This document shows positions 51,001-58,991 of a DNA stretch of 64,000 bases, one piece after another. The stretch lies in NCBI GenBank assembly GCA_009741485.1, contig VKON01000103.1:1313787-1377786 (forward strand), given 5' to 3'. Position numbers and translations under genes: made by a program. Under the pieces are notes generated by a model. The model did not search any database and was not told where the DNA came from. It was given only the letters and a program-made list of their open reading frames with translations. Every line of letters starts with the position of its first letter. Position 1 is the first letter of the stretch. The stretch comes from Malurus cyaneus samueli (taxonomy: Eukaryota > Chordata > Aves > Passeriformes > Maluridae).

Positions 51001-53068
51001 CATGGATGCAGCAATACTAACTTTACTAGTATAGGTAGCAGCATTGATCTAATGAGCTTCTGCATGTCTTAGGACTTGTCTTCATACCATTTCATTTAAA
51101 GAATTCCCAAATATACATTTAAGACTGCAATAACATAGCAGCCTATTAAAAAAAATTAAAGACATGTTGTAAAACCAGGGGATTTTTGATTATTAAAAAA
51201 AAAATCATCAAGCAGTCGTGTTTCTTGTAAAATCCAAGAGAGATCCACTTCTGCTTCTGCACTACAGATTCTTAAATGGCGTGGGAAATCCAAACCTCTC
51301 TTATGGAATGGGTCATCTGGCATCCTCACATCTGATGAGAACTGGCAAAAGCAACATAGAAAGGACGTGTCACTGACTTCCACTGAAATCACATTGCAAT
51401 GTGACCAAAAGTAATTCAATAATTAGGAAGAAAAATTGGAAAGAACAATACAGAGATCTCATTTTGCCGTTCAGACAACTCTGCAAAGAAACTGGCTAAA
51501 CAGCTTCATGGGGCAAAGGTTTGCCCAAAAACTATCTGTCCTTGCAACTCTCGGTGAAACAGGGAATATAGAGCCTCATATCTCAGAGAGGTCCTATGAC
51601 CTTCTTACTTAACATTAGCTTAATTGCATCTCAAATACAATATCCACAATTCAAGAAGGGTGACAATAAATTGGAGCAAATGTAAGAGAAAAGAATGACT
51701 AAAGAGAGAGAGTAACTAAAGTAGTAAAAAGAAAACCTCTAGTAACAAACTTCAAAAGACTATGTTCTTTTTATTAAGAAAAATAAGTAAAGCAAGAAAC
51801 TAATCAAAATTCATAAGAATTCATACTCAATATATAATGGGATTATGAGTGTTGATGAGGTTATAAACAAGACTCAGTGGCCAGAAACTAAAGGTAACCC
51901 TCTGCAGATCAGAAATAAAACATAAATCAGTCACTTGTACAGTTTACCAAGAATTGTGCTGAATTCTGCCTCATTGGAACTTTTCAACTACACCTTCTAA
52001 AACATAAACTCTATTTTCAAACACAAATTGAAAAAAAAAAAAAGGTCCTGTGGCCTGCATTATGAAGAGGTCAGACTAGATGATTGCAACAGTCCTTCTG
52101 ACTTGATAATCTATTAATCTTATCAGACATGTCTGACCACTTTCAGAACCAAATGCAAAGTCATCTATTAGCGCACCTATTTTAACGAGACATTTTTAGC
52201 CCGAGACTCTTTTACCTTTGAACCTCGTCGAGATGGGAACTGCAGATAAATCAAGCTAGAGACATAAAAGGCAGGCGATAACAAAAATCTCATCGCCTAG
52301 AGAATACTCGTTTTAGTTGGCAGAATCACACAATCAAAAAGCAACCCGAAGCCAATAAGATACCCTGTATTTTTCCCGCACTTCCCGGAACTTTGCAGAA
52401 CTCTCCGTGGGACTGAATCGCTCCAGACAAGTTTTGGCTGAGAGGAGGCTCCGCACGCCCCGGAGCAGCGCTTTAGAGGAAAGAGGTTCTGCAGGCTCAG
52501 CGGAGCGCACAACAGCGGAGAAATGGAAGGGCGCGGGGATGCTGGCGCGGCGCGGCCGCCTCTGCCGGCCCGGTGCCCCGGCGGGCAGCATTGTTCGGGC
52601 GGGCAGCGCCGGTGGGTGCCCGCGGCCTCGCTTCACTCCGGGAGCCGGGCAGGGACGCGTGAACTCTTGAACCCGCGCCGCAGCTCGACGCGAGCCTCCG
52701 GGCGGAGAGACCGCCCGCCCCGCCGCCGCCGCCGCCGCGGGCCGCCGGGGACAGCGGGGAGCCCGCGCCGCGCCCCCCGCCCGCCGGGACCGGCCTCCCC
52801 CCCGTCCGGCCCGGCCCGCCTCCACCCGGGCCGTCGGGCCCCGCTCGTCCCCCGCCCTGCAATGCCCCGCCGCCGGAGCCCCTCGGCCGCCCTCGGCCAG
52901 CCCCGGCGCGGCCCCGGCCTTTCCTGCCGCAGCCCCTCGGCGGACCCTCCTCACCTGGGCTTGAGGCTGCCGGCGCCGCGCTCGTAGGCCCAGGAGGCGG
53001 CGGGCGGCGCGGTGCCCGGGGCCAGGGGCTCGGCGAAGCGGGGGTCGCGGGTAGTTCCTGTCCATCAT
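17932..53068 (-). CDS. QSER1: QSER1, glutamine/serine-rich protein 1 (thirteen coding exons, apparent frameshift in exon 1)
   Basis: Coding exons in order: 53068-52955, 37799-37690, 36526-36362, 34172-30474, 28091-27805, 27128-27012, 26414-26281, 24958-24747, 23187-23050, 21752-21655, 20110-19958, 18753-18658, 18072-17932. All junctions are GT-AG. Exons 2-13 stay in one frame; exon 1 carries one base too many (see findings). The corrected length would be about 1,819 residues; starting at the exon 3 ATG (36458) gives 1,723, close to the 1,735-residue human protein. Order of parts: a low-complexity Ser/Gln-rich half (exon 4), the conserved block [20 protein letters not shown] followed by [10 protein letters not shown], an acidic stretch, [13 protein letters not shown], the basic [12 protein letters not shown] (a likely nuclear signal), then a DUF4211-like C-terminus in exons 9-12. 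QSER1 is nuclear and is known to act with TET1 to limit DNMT3 methylation at developmental promoters. It is paralogous to PRR12. Confidence 0.95.
18658..18753 (-). CDS. QSER1: QSER1 exon 12
   Basis: It encodes [20 protein letters not shown] then [12 protein letters not shown]: 32 codons. The acceptor is TTGCAG|GAGTTT and the donor AAGAG|GTAGGT, phase 0. The [10 protein letters not shown] motif is also found in PRR12. Confidence 0.94.
19704..19878. repeat. 175-bp direct repeat, copy A (QSER1 intron 11)
   Basis: It matches 22855-23029 at a constant offset of 3,151 with about nine mismatches, roughly 95% identity. It begins about 80 bp downstream of the exon 11 donor. Not recognised as CR1. Confidence 0.9.
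19958..20110 (-). CDS. QSER1: QSER1 exon 11
   Basis: It encodes [40 protein letters not shown] and [11 protein letters not shown]: 51 codons. The acceptor is TTAAAG|AACGCA and the donor CACAG|GTGAGT, phase 0. Confidence 0.95.
21655..21752 (-). CDS. QSER1: QSER1 exon 10
   Basis: It encodes [20 protein letters not shown] and [13 protein letters not shown]. The acceptor is TTTTAG|ATGAGC and the donor TCAAG|GTATTC, phase 0. Confidence 0.94.
22855..23029. repeat. 175-bp direct repeat, copy B (QSER1 intron 9)
   Basis: Partner of 19704-19878. It starts 20 bp downstream of the exon 9 donor at 23050. Both copies share blocks such as GTATACACAGAAATACTACA and AATAACCTTAAAATCTAGTA. Confidence 0.9.
23050..23187 (-). 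CDS. QSER1: QSER1 exon 9 (DUF4211-like region begins)
   Basis: It encodes [20 protein letters not shown], then [20 protein letters not shown]. The acceptor is TTTTCAG|AGGTTG and the donor AATG|GTACAG, phase 1. One copy of the 175-bp repeat begins 20 bp inside the next intron. Confidence 0.95.
24747..24958 (-). CDS. QSER1: QSER1 exon 8 (basic nuclear-signal exon)
   Basis: A lysine/proline-rich segment leading to [20 protein letters not shown] and an acidic serine tail ending EAQSEDD. KKRKK is a plausible nuclear localisation signal. The acceptor is TTGCAG|GACTAT and the donor GATG|GTGAGT, phase 1. Confidence 0.94.
25395..25785 (+). mobile_element. old diverged CR1 LINE fragment in QSER1 intron 7
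   Basis: It retains the block order of ancient CR1 3' regions: GGAATGGAAAGTCTGTCCCA, then the AGGTTCTGGAACAGTCTTCC block followed by CTAGCTAGTTTTAAG. It is antisense to QSER1. A 178-codon open frame on the minus strand across it is a by-product. Confidence 0.65.
26281..26414 (-). CDS. QSER1: QSER1 exon 7
   Basis: It encodes [20 protein letters not shown], then [17 protein letters not shown]. The acceptor is TTTCAG|TATCTT and the donor GCAAG|GTATTT, phase 2. Confidence 0.95.
27012..27128 (-). CDS. QSER1: QSER1 exon 6
   Basis: It encodes [20 protein letters not shown] and then [19 protein letters not shown], strongly conserved in QSER1 and PRR12. The acceptor is TTCCAG|GTTGCT and the donor ACAGT|GTGAGT, phase 0. 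Confidence 0.95.
27805..28091 (-). CDS. QSER1: QSER1 exon 5
   Basis: It runs from [20 protein letters not shown] to [13 protein letters not shown] and includes the acidic [20 protein letters not shown]. The acceptor is CTTCAG|AAACTG and the donor TAAAG|GTAATC, phase 0. Confidence 0.94.
30474..34172 (-). CDS. QSER1: QSER1 exon 4 (3.7-kb Ser/Gln-rich exon)
   Basis: A single uninterrupted 1,233-codon exon, from [20 protein letters not shown] to [13 protein letters not shown]. It contains dozens of imperfect S-Q-S-Q and S-Y-S-S motifs (for example [22 protein letters not shown]), then the conserved [20 protein letters not shown] block. The acceptor is TTCCAG|GTATGC and the donor AACAG|GTAAAA, phase 1. 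Open reading beyond the donor (KMVTTSAY...) is intronic read-through to a stop. Confidence 0.96.
36362..36526 (-). CDS. QSER1: QSER1 exon 3 (contains alternative ATG at 36458)
   Basis: It encodes [15 protein letters not shown], then [18 protein letters not shown] and [11 protein letters not shown]. The ATG at 36458-36456 is the start used for the human reference protein. The acceptor is CATCTAG|GTCTTT and the donor GACAG|GTGAGA, phase 1. Confidence 0.94.
37690..37799 (-). CDS. QSER1: QSER1 exon 2
   Basis: It encodes [20 protein letters not shown] and onward to STTQHPAG. The acceptor is CCTTAG|CTTAAG and the donor GCTG|GTAATT, phase 1. The corresponding segment of PRR12 (YGSS...HPETD.LHRQ.Y) is clearly related, which supports this as translated sequence rather than 5' UTR. 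Confidence 0.85.
41829..42918. repeat. copy 1 of a 1,090-bp near-identical tandem duplication
   Basis: It matches 42920-44009 at a constant offset of 1,091 with only about four substitutions seen (for example T-A-C-T-T-C versus T-A-C-T-T-T near the start, and CATCCAG versus CACCCAG near the end). The two copies are separated by a single N. See findings for the assembly-artefact interpretation. Confidence 0.95.
42919..42919. other. single ambiguous base (N), likely assembly join
   Basis: This is the only N noticed in the window, and it sits exactly between the two repeat copies. This is typical of a contig join or unresolved gap rather than a simple miscall. Confidence 0.9.
42920..44009. repeat. 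copy 2 of the 1,090-bp near-identical tandem duplication
   Basis: The second copy starts directly after the N at 42919 and continues without a break into unique sequence at 44010. All spurious open frames in copy 1 recur here at the same offset. Confidence 0.95.
45502..45533. repeat. 16-bp tandem duplication
   Basis: CACATATCTTGCCATC occurs twice back to back in QSER1 intron 1. It is probably a replication-slippage product. Confidence 0.85.
51640..52125 (+). mobile_element. old CR1 LINE 3' end in QSER1 intron 1
   Basis: It contains ATTCAAGAAGGGTGACAATA, AATTGGAGCAAATG, a GGTCCTGTGGCCTGCATTAT block and the typical tail GAGGTCAGACTAGATGATTG. These are the canonical 3' blocks of the older CR1 groups shared by birds and turtles. 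It lies 0.8 kb from QSER1 exon 1. Confidence 0.75.
52955..53068 (-). CDS. QSER1: QSER1 exon 1 (MDRNYP start; apparent frameshift)
   Basis: Two adjacent ATG codons (53068 and 53065) begin the M-D-R-N-Y-P start shared with PRR12. After the proline the expected family sequence (FAEPLAPG...[14 protein letters not shown]) continues in another frame. The donor is CCCAG|GTGAGG. The expected frame leaves phase 2, which matches exon 2; the ATG frame leaves phase 0, which does not. Confidence 0.78.
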
Positions 53069-53475
53069 CGGGGCCGCGGCCGCGGGGGCTCCGCGGGGGC
53101 CCTGCGCGCAGGGAGCGGGCGGGACCGAGCGGGGCGGGGGGGAGCGGCGCCTCATGCGGGGCGGGCAGCGCCCGGCCCCGTGCGGCCCCCTGAGCTCCGC
53201 TCCCGCTCAGCGGCGGGCGCGGGCGGAGCTGCGGGCGGCGGCGGGGCTGCGCGGCCGCCGACCCATGTCGGGCTGCGCGTTCCCAGGATGCTCCTCCCCC
53301 GCCAGCACTGGGGCTCACGGGCTCCGTGTCCGGGGGCAGGGAGGCCGCGGCGGAGGGGCCGCCGCAGCAGCCGGCCCGGGGGGAGCGGGAGCAGGAGGAG
53401 GAGAAGAAGAGGAGGAGGAGGTCTGTGACTCGCGACGGACGGACGGCCGCGGCCCGAGGGGGAAGCGCTGCGGCG

Positions 53476-53500
53476 GGAGCGGAGCGGAGCGGAGCGGAGC
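53476..53500. repeat. GGAGC pentanucleotide array
   Basis: Five tandem GGAGC units inside the QSER1 CpG island, upstream of the start codon. The tract is short and probably polymorphic. Confidence 0.8.
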
Positions 53501-53944
53501 GTGGCGGGGGGCGGTAGCCGCCACCGGGGCGGGGGGGGGGGTGAAGGCGGGGACGGCGGGGTGGCGGTGTCGGGTATGGGGGTGGCCGGTTCCTCGGTGA
53601 AGTGAAGCGCTGGCGCTTTGTTGGAGCAACCGGGGCGGGGCCATGTTGTTCCCGCGGAGGGGAAGCTCCGCCAGCCGCGGGCTCCGGGGCGGCCGCCGCC
53701 GCCAAGATGGAGCCCGACAGCCGCCCCATTGTACAGCGCTTTGTAGGGCGGCCCTGCCCCTGTCACCGTCACCGAGCGGTGACACAGATCCCCCGCCCGT
53801 CCGCCTCCCCCCGGGCTGGGCTCGCCGGGCCACCACCCGCCGCCTCCTCTTTTATATGTCTGCATGTCAGAGCTTTCCAAAAGACTCGGGTATTCCCCGT
53901 CAATAAGTCACTGCAGGTCTGGACCCTGAACAGACTCGTATAAT

Positions 53945-54245
53945 GGGATCACAGAATGCTTTGGGTTGGAAGGGACATTAAAGATCATCCACTTCCATCC
54001 CCTGTGCCATGGGCAGGGACACCTTCCACTGGACTGGCTTGCTCAAGGCCCCATCCAACCTGGCCCTGAACACTTCCAGGGATGGGAGAGGTACAACTTC
54101 CCTGGGCAGTGTGTTGTAGTGCCTCACCGTCCTCAAAATAAATAATCTCTAATCTAAACCTACTCCCTGTCTAAAGCCATTACCCCTTGTCCTGTCACAT
54201 GCCCTTGTAAAAAGTCTCTCTTCAGTTTTCTTGTGCAGTCCAACA
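53945..54245 (-). mobile_element. CR1 LINE 3' fragment
   Basis: Reverse complement of a CR1 tail, with ACAGAATGCTTTGGGTTGGA, CCATGGGCAGGGACACCTTC, CAAGGCCCCATCCAACCTGG and CCATTACCCCTTGTCCTGTC in the expected order. It abuts the upstream edge of the QSER1 CpG island. Confidence 0.93.
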
Positions 54246-57200
54246 GTCAGCTAGCAAGGGAACACAGAGAATGTCTATTCTTTCTTTATTTTTATTTAGA
54301 GCAGTCTAAATTTAAGTGGTAAAACTTCAGAACGGTTCTAGAGGCTTTCTTTAGTAAGCACTGGCTAAAGCACTTTGTTATTATTTAGAGCAGCTTGGTT
54401 TGTCTGGTTTGTAGACAGTAAATTCCTGTATCTTCTGCTGTGTGCTTGTTAAAAGAAAGAATAAGGGAAATGGGCACCATCTGCGCAGAACAGGGAGAAA
54501 AGGAGACATCGTGCAGGGGGATGGTGGGTGAACTGTGGTGTCTTGCTTTCCCTGCAGATAGAAGATGGGCAGGCCGAGATGAGCAGGAGGAATGTGCCTC
54601 AGAGGTACAGATGAGGAATATACTCTCGAAAAGAGGGTTGCTGCACCTGAAGGCATTGCTCAGAAGAGGAAGGTGTATGCTAATGAGCGAGTAAGTCTTT
54701 TGAAGATTCAGTTTGTAGCACTCCAGGCAATACCGAACCACAGAGTGAAATGAATTTGGGTGAAATGCAGTTAGAAACTTGGCTACAGCCAATCAGATTA
54801 GATGTTGAAAAAAAAATTACAAAAAAACCTCAACATTGGACTGAAAAGATGGAATTATCAGCATTAAATAAGAAAGCCCAAACATAAGAGACTTCAGGAG
54901 GGAAAGCTGAGGTTCTGCTTTTCTCATGCCTAGTTTCAAAGAGTGGCAGGAAGAAATGCAGCCTTGCATGAGGAGGGAAAGAAAGGTAAGTGTGAAAAAG
55001 TCATCGGCACTGAAGAGAGGAGTGAAGTCACCCAGAGGCCAGGGCAGAGGATGGAGGGAGAAGCCACAGCTCACCAAAGCCAGAAACCAGCAGAGTGAGT
55101 TTTCCTTGTGTTTGCATAAGTTAGCACCTGTATAGCTTGCAGCTGGAGGAGAGCATGTGGGGGGTGGGAGACCTTTCCCTGGGAAACAGCAGAGTTGCTG
55201 TTTTACATATGAACGAGGCCTGATGACAGAAAATTATTCCAGTTGTATGCTAATAGTGATGATGATGCTTTCCGCTGATACTCTTGGAAGTGCCATTTCA
55301 GTGGGGAAGGACCCACTGTTTTTTATTTCTCTGCAGAATCTCCTCTAATCTCCATGATATTATTACACTTAGAGCACATTGTTTCCCCTCAAGTGGGCCT
55401 GAGAGGAGGGTGATACGTAGAACTGATACAAAATGCCTTTTCCATCCAGTTGCAGTGTTTGGTTTTCTAGAGTGAATATGCTGCTGCTGTTTCTTGTCCC
55501 ACATTTGGAACGATGTATGAATAAATTGTAAAATTGCTAGTGTCTTGTTTGATTTTTTTTCCTCAATTAATGGCAACGTGAACTTTAAAGAGTACCATTA
55601 CATTGTTTATTTCCATTACAGAATTTTTCTGAACAGAATGTGGGAATGGGTACATGGCTGTAAAATCGTGTTACATGAGAAATCACAAACAACAAGCACC
55701 AGACTTACAGGGAAACATAGATGATGCATTTATACCACTGAATGAACCACAAACACAGTGGTTTCCCTGAACATTGCTGGAGTAGATCCTTTTTTCTGGC
55801 AATCACATAGTGAAGTTGAGTGAAACAGAAATTATAGAAGTTTCATTTCTTTTATGTGGTTTTAATAGAGGTGGAGTAGACTGAAAACTGAATCACTAAT
55901 GTCCATAATCATCAGATAAACTCAGTTTTATCCAATGATTTGCTTTTCCTGTGTATGAGATCAATCTTGTCCTGGGATCAGCCAATGAGACCTGTGGAGT
56001 TTTCTCATTAAACTAACCCCTGCTGCTTGTTGCCATCCTCTGTCTAGGAAATCATTCTTGAAGTTTTTGCATTTTATCTCTTTGTAGCTAAATGGTATTT
56101 TGTAGCACTTTAAGACAACAAAAGAGTATGTTGACATTAAGTGCTTTTTACAGTGTCCTGGTATCCAGGATACTTATAAGCAGCTTTTCTGAAGGATCTG
56201 TTCAGGGATAGAAAAATTCCTTTGATAGATCATATTAATTAGATTTTTTTAATGTGTAGATTAAAGTGTACATATTAAAATGTGTATTTAGAAGTCATGT
56301 TAGACATGTTAATGATTCTGAATATACTTGGAATCTTGTCATAATAAGGAATGGTTTTGTTTCAAATGCAGCTATCACTTGCTATTTAGGAACTGAGCTT
56401 TGGTGGATAAAATATCTTCTGAACTTGGTTCATAATGCAGTGCCTGTAGCCAGTAGTGTTATTGTATGTGCTTCTCTCTGAAGTCAAGAATTTAATAATA
56501 AAATGTCTTGCTGAAACACAAGCTAATGCAATTTTTCTCTCTATTTAAGACCAAAATCTTAGAAATTCAAGCACTGTAACACAATCTGTGCAGCATACCA
56601 ACCTTGAGCAGCACTGATTTTTTATTCCTCATTTCTTTCCCAAAATGAAGAGTCTCCACTTGGAAAAAATAAACCCTTTACAGAGTCAAAAATGTCATTT
56701 GATGGCTCGAAGACAAGTGTAAGTACTTAAGGGAGCACTTTAATGGGAATCATCTGCTTAAGGTCCGGGGAATGATCTCCAGCTGGACTGGGCTGCCTCA
56801 GCTGTTTGCTGACACCCAAAGGAAAAGCTCCTATTGTCCCTCCTTCCCTGCTTCACCCTCTAACTCCTAGAGATGAGCTCTGGCCACAAGGTGAGTGATG
56901 AATTCGCTCCAGTGGCAAAAGATGGCAGGGAAGAGCGGGCAAGTTTTACTTTTGATGATGAGATGTTGTCTTGGCTTGTGGTATATTCCATATGGAAATC
57001 TCTGGAGTCTGGGAGTGCTTGAGGATACACCTCTGCAGGCAGGGATGGGCTGCTGTGCCCACGAGCCACCTCAGCCAGAACCAAGACAGAACTGTGTTAG
57101 CTAATATACACTGCCCCTTAGGGAAGCTTCCCTATTTCCTCTTTCTGTTTAAATCATTCAATGTTACACAATGTTGAATGGCAATATTGCTTTCTGAGGT

Positions 57201-57485
57201 CTAGTTACACGTTTAAAGTGACCATATGCCAAATGAAATGCAGGATCAAGCTAACGGCGAGTTGGCAGTTTTCTGTGATTTAATCACAATTAGAGCAATA
57301 CATCAATCACAGATCCAAGGCCGAAGTAATGCTCCTGTTCATGATTAGTGCAAATCTATTTATTTGTAGCTTATTTATGTATATATTTATTAAGGTCTTA
57401 GATGCATAGTGAGCTATAGTTATTATTCATGTTAACAGAAAAATATTGGCCAATGTTTGAGTGTAATGGTTTTGCATGTTGTATA
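54246..57485. other. intergenic DNA between PRRG4 and QSER1
   Basis: No gene recognised. Only short open frames occur, and the AT-rich part near 57,355-57,395 holds ATTT runs with AATAAA on the minus strand (57359-57364, 57386-57391). Those hexamers could end a long PRRG4 3' UTR, but this is unproven. Confidence 0.55.
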
Positions 57486-57765
57486 TCATAGAATCATAGA
57501 ATGGCCTGGGTTGGAAGGGGCCTTGAAGATCCAGTTCCAGCCCCTCTACCAAGGGCTGGGACACCTTCCACTGGACCAGGCTCAGAACTCCATCCAGCCT
57601 GTCCTTGAGCATTTACAGGGATGGGGCAAGCACAGCTACTCTGGGCAGCCTGTGCCAGGGCCTCACCACTCACACAGCAAAGAATTTCCTCCTAATATCT
57701 AATACAAAGCTACTCATTTTCATTGTGAAGCCATTTCCCCTCTTACAGATCCTGGATGCAGCACC
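57486..57765 (-). mobile_element. CR1 LINE 3' fragment
   Basis: It starts with the CR1 terminal octamer in reverse (CATAGAATCATAGAATGG), then GGGTTGGAAGGGGCCTTGAA, GGGACACCTTCCACTGGACC and AGAATTTCCTCCTAATATCT. Its 5' part is missing, as is usual for CR1. Confidence 0.92.
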
Positions 57766-58762
57766 TTTGTGCCAGCTGTGGGTGCTGCCAGCCTGTGGTA
57801 TCCTGCATGAGCAGGAATGAGTGAGTAGATCAGATAGGCAGTAATAACATGAGTCTTGGTTAGGCCTGTTATTAATCACTAGCTGTGTTGTTTGTTGTTG
57901 TAATTGTGATTCTGACCAAAGCAAAAGATTTCGGTTGCTTTAACAGATTAGATTTTGCATTTAATTTGGCACATAGCCTCTTTAAACATAAAGCTAGGCA
58001 TTAAGAATAGGGAAGAGAGTGCTGCCCTAGAGCTTAAAATGTACATTAACAAATTTAAAAAGTGCAAGCTAAATGAAAGGGAAATATGAGAGATTGTTTT
58101 TGCAAGCTCATAATTCCACAGCTTCTCATAAACTTGTAGCTTGACTGTCAACAGTGACTTCACACAATTCACTTATTTCAGTCTTACAGAACTTCGAGAA
58201 CTTCAAAATGCTTTTGCAAGCAGGGCAAAAGTTGAATTGAAAACCAGTGTAATCCAGTAGCAATACCATATATACATATATTTGAAAGATCAAGTCATGA
58301 AATAATTTTCACACTCAAATCTATTACAAGAATGAAGAGAAAATTCACACAGCAAAGAAGTATGTCGAACAACAAAGTAGACTTCTTATGGTGGTTTAAA
58401 GTATTAAGTCACAAAAAATGGTTAGTGTCAATATGAGCAATCAAAATACTGTTCTTTCTGAAGAAGAAAGAGATTAAACTATTAACGAAACATCAATAGT
58501 TTGATGGGATGGCTCAAAGTGCATATGGAAGAGGGCAGCAGTCTTTATGCATTCCCTCCTCTTAGCACAGTGATTTTGTGCAAAGAATAATCCTGCAGCC
58601 TTTGCAACAAGTGACCTCATTTCCCAAATGGGAACTTCACTCGTTCCTAGCTGTCCAAAAGATCTTTCACATTTTTGAAAATCATCTTGCAATATGCAAG
58701 GTAGCACATACTTTTTCAGAAGTATGTTCCAGTAATCTCCCCTCACCCCAAAAGGTTTGTGA
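57766..58762 (-). other. PRRG4: probable PRRG4 3' UTR / downstream DNA
   Basis: Sequence directly downstream of the PRRG4 stop codon. It has no other gene and no clear repeat. The UTR length cannot be set by eye. Confidence 0.4.
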
Positions 58763-58991
58763 TTAGGGGCCAGGGAGAGACATGGACTTTAGGAACACTC
58801 GTGCATCTCTTGGGGGCCCTGGATAAGGGGGTGGGGGCACATTGTGTTGTCCAGCTGAAGTAACTGCTTGCTCATAAGTGGGTAATCCTGAATCATCAGT
58901 TCTGAGAGGAAGAGGGTTCAAAGAAAACTCTTCATGCCTCCTGAAGATGTTGGCTGAATTGCGTCTTCTGCTTCTTACATAATCCAAATAC
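58763..58991 (-). CDS. PRRG4: PRRG4 exon 6 (cytoplasmic tail, stop)
   Basis: It encodes YLDYVRSRRRNSANIFRRHE through FLKSMSLPGP and ends in TAA at 58765-58763. It contains both WW-binding motifs. The acceptor is TTGTTTAG|GTATTT. Open frame upstream of the acceptor is intronic. Confidence 0.95.

Larger units (their letters stand above)
37800..52954 (-). other. QSER1: QSER1 intron 1
   Basis: A 15-kb first intron. It holds the 1.09-kb near-identical tandem copy with the N at 42919, an old CR1 at about 51,640-52,125, a homopolymer of T near 40,557-40,571, an ATTT array at 45,119-45,136 and the start of the CpG island from about 52,450 up. Many short open frames occur but none resembles a known protein. 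Confidence 0.85.
52450..53850 (-). promoter_or_regulatory. QSER1: QSER1 CpG island and promoter
   Basis: An extended block of very high GC and CpG density spanning exon 1, the start of intron 1 and about 780 bp upstream. It includes a CCG run (52,722-52,738), a purine tract near 53,393-53,420, a GGAGC pentamer array and a CCAAGATGG match to the YY1 core near 53,702. There is no TATA box. The transcription start site is not resolvable by eye. Confidence 0.75.

Noticed and set aside
52497..53880. 410-codon and other long open frames across the QSER1 CpG island
   Set aside because: GC-rich sequence leaves few stop codons. Only the segment joined to the splice donor at 52955 matches the QSER1 family.
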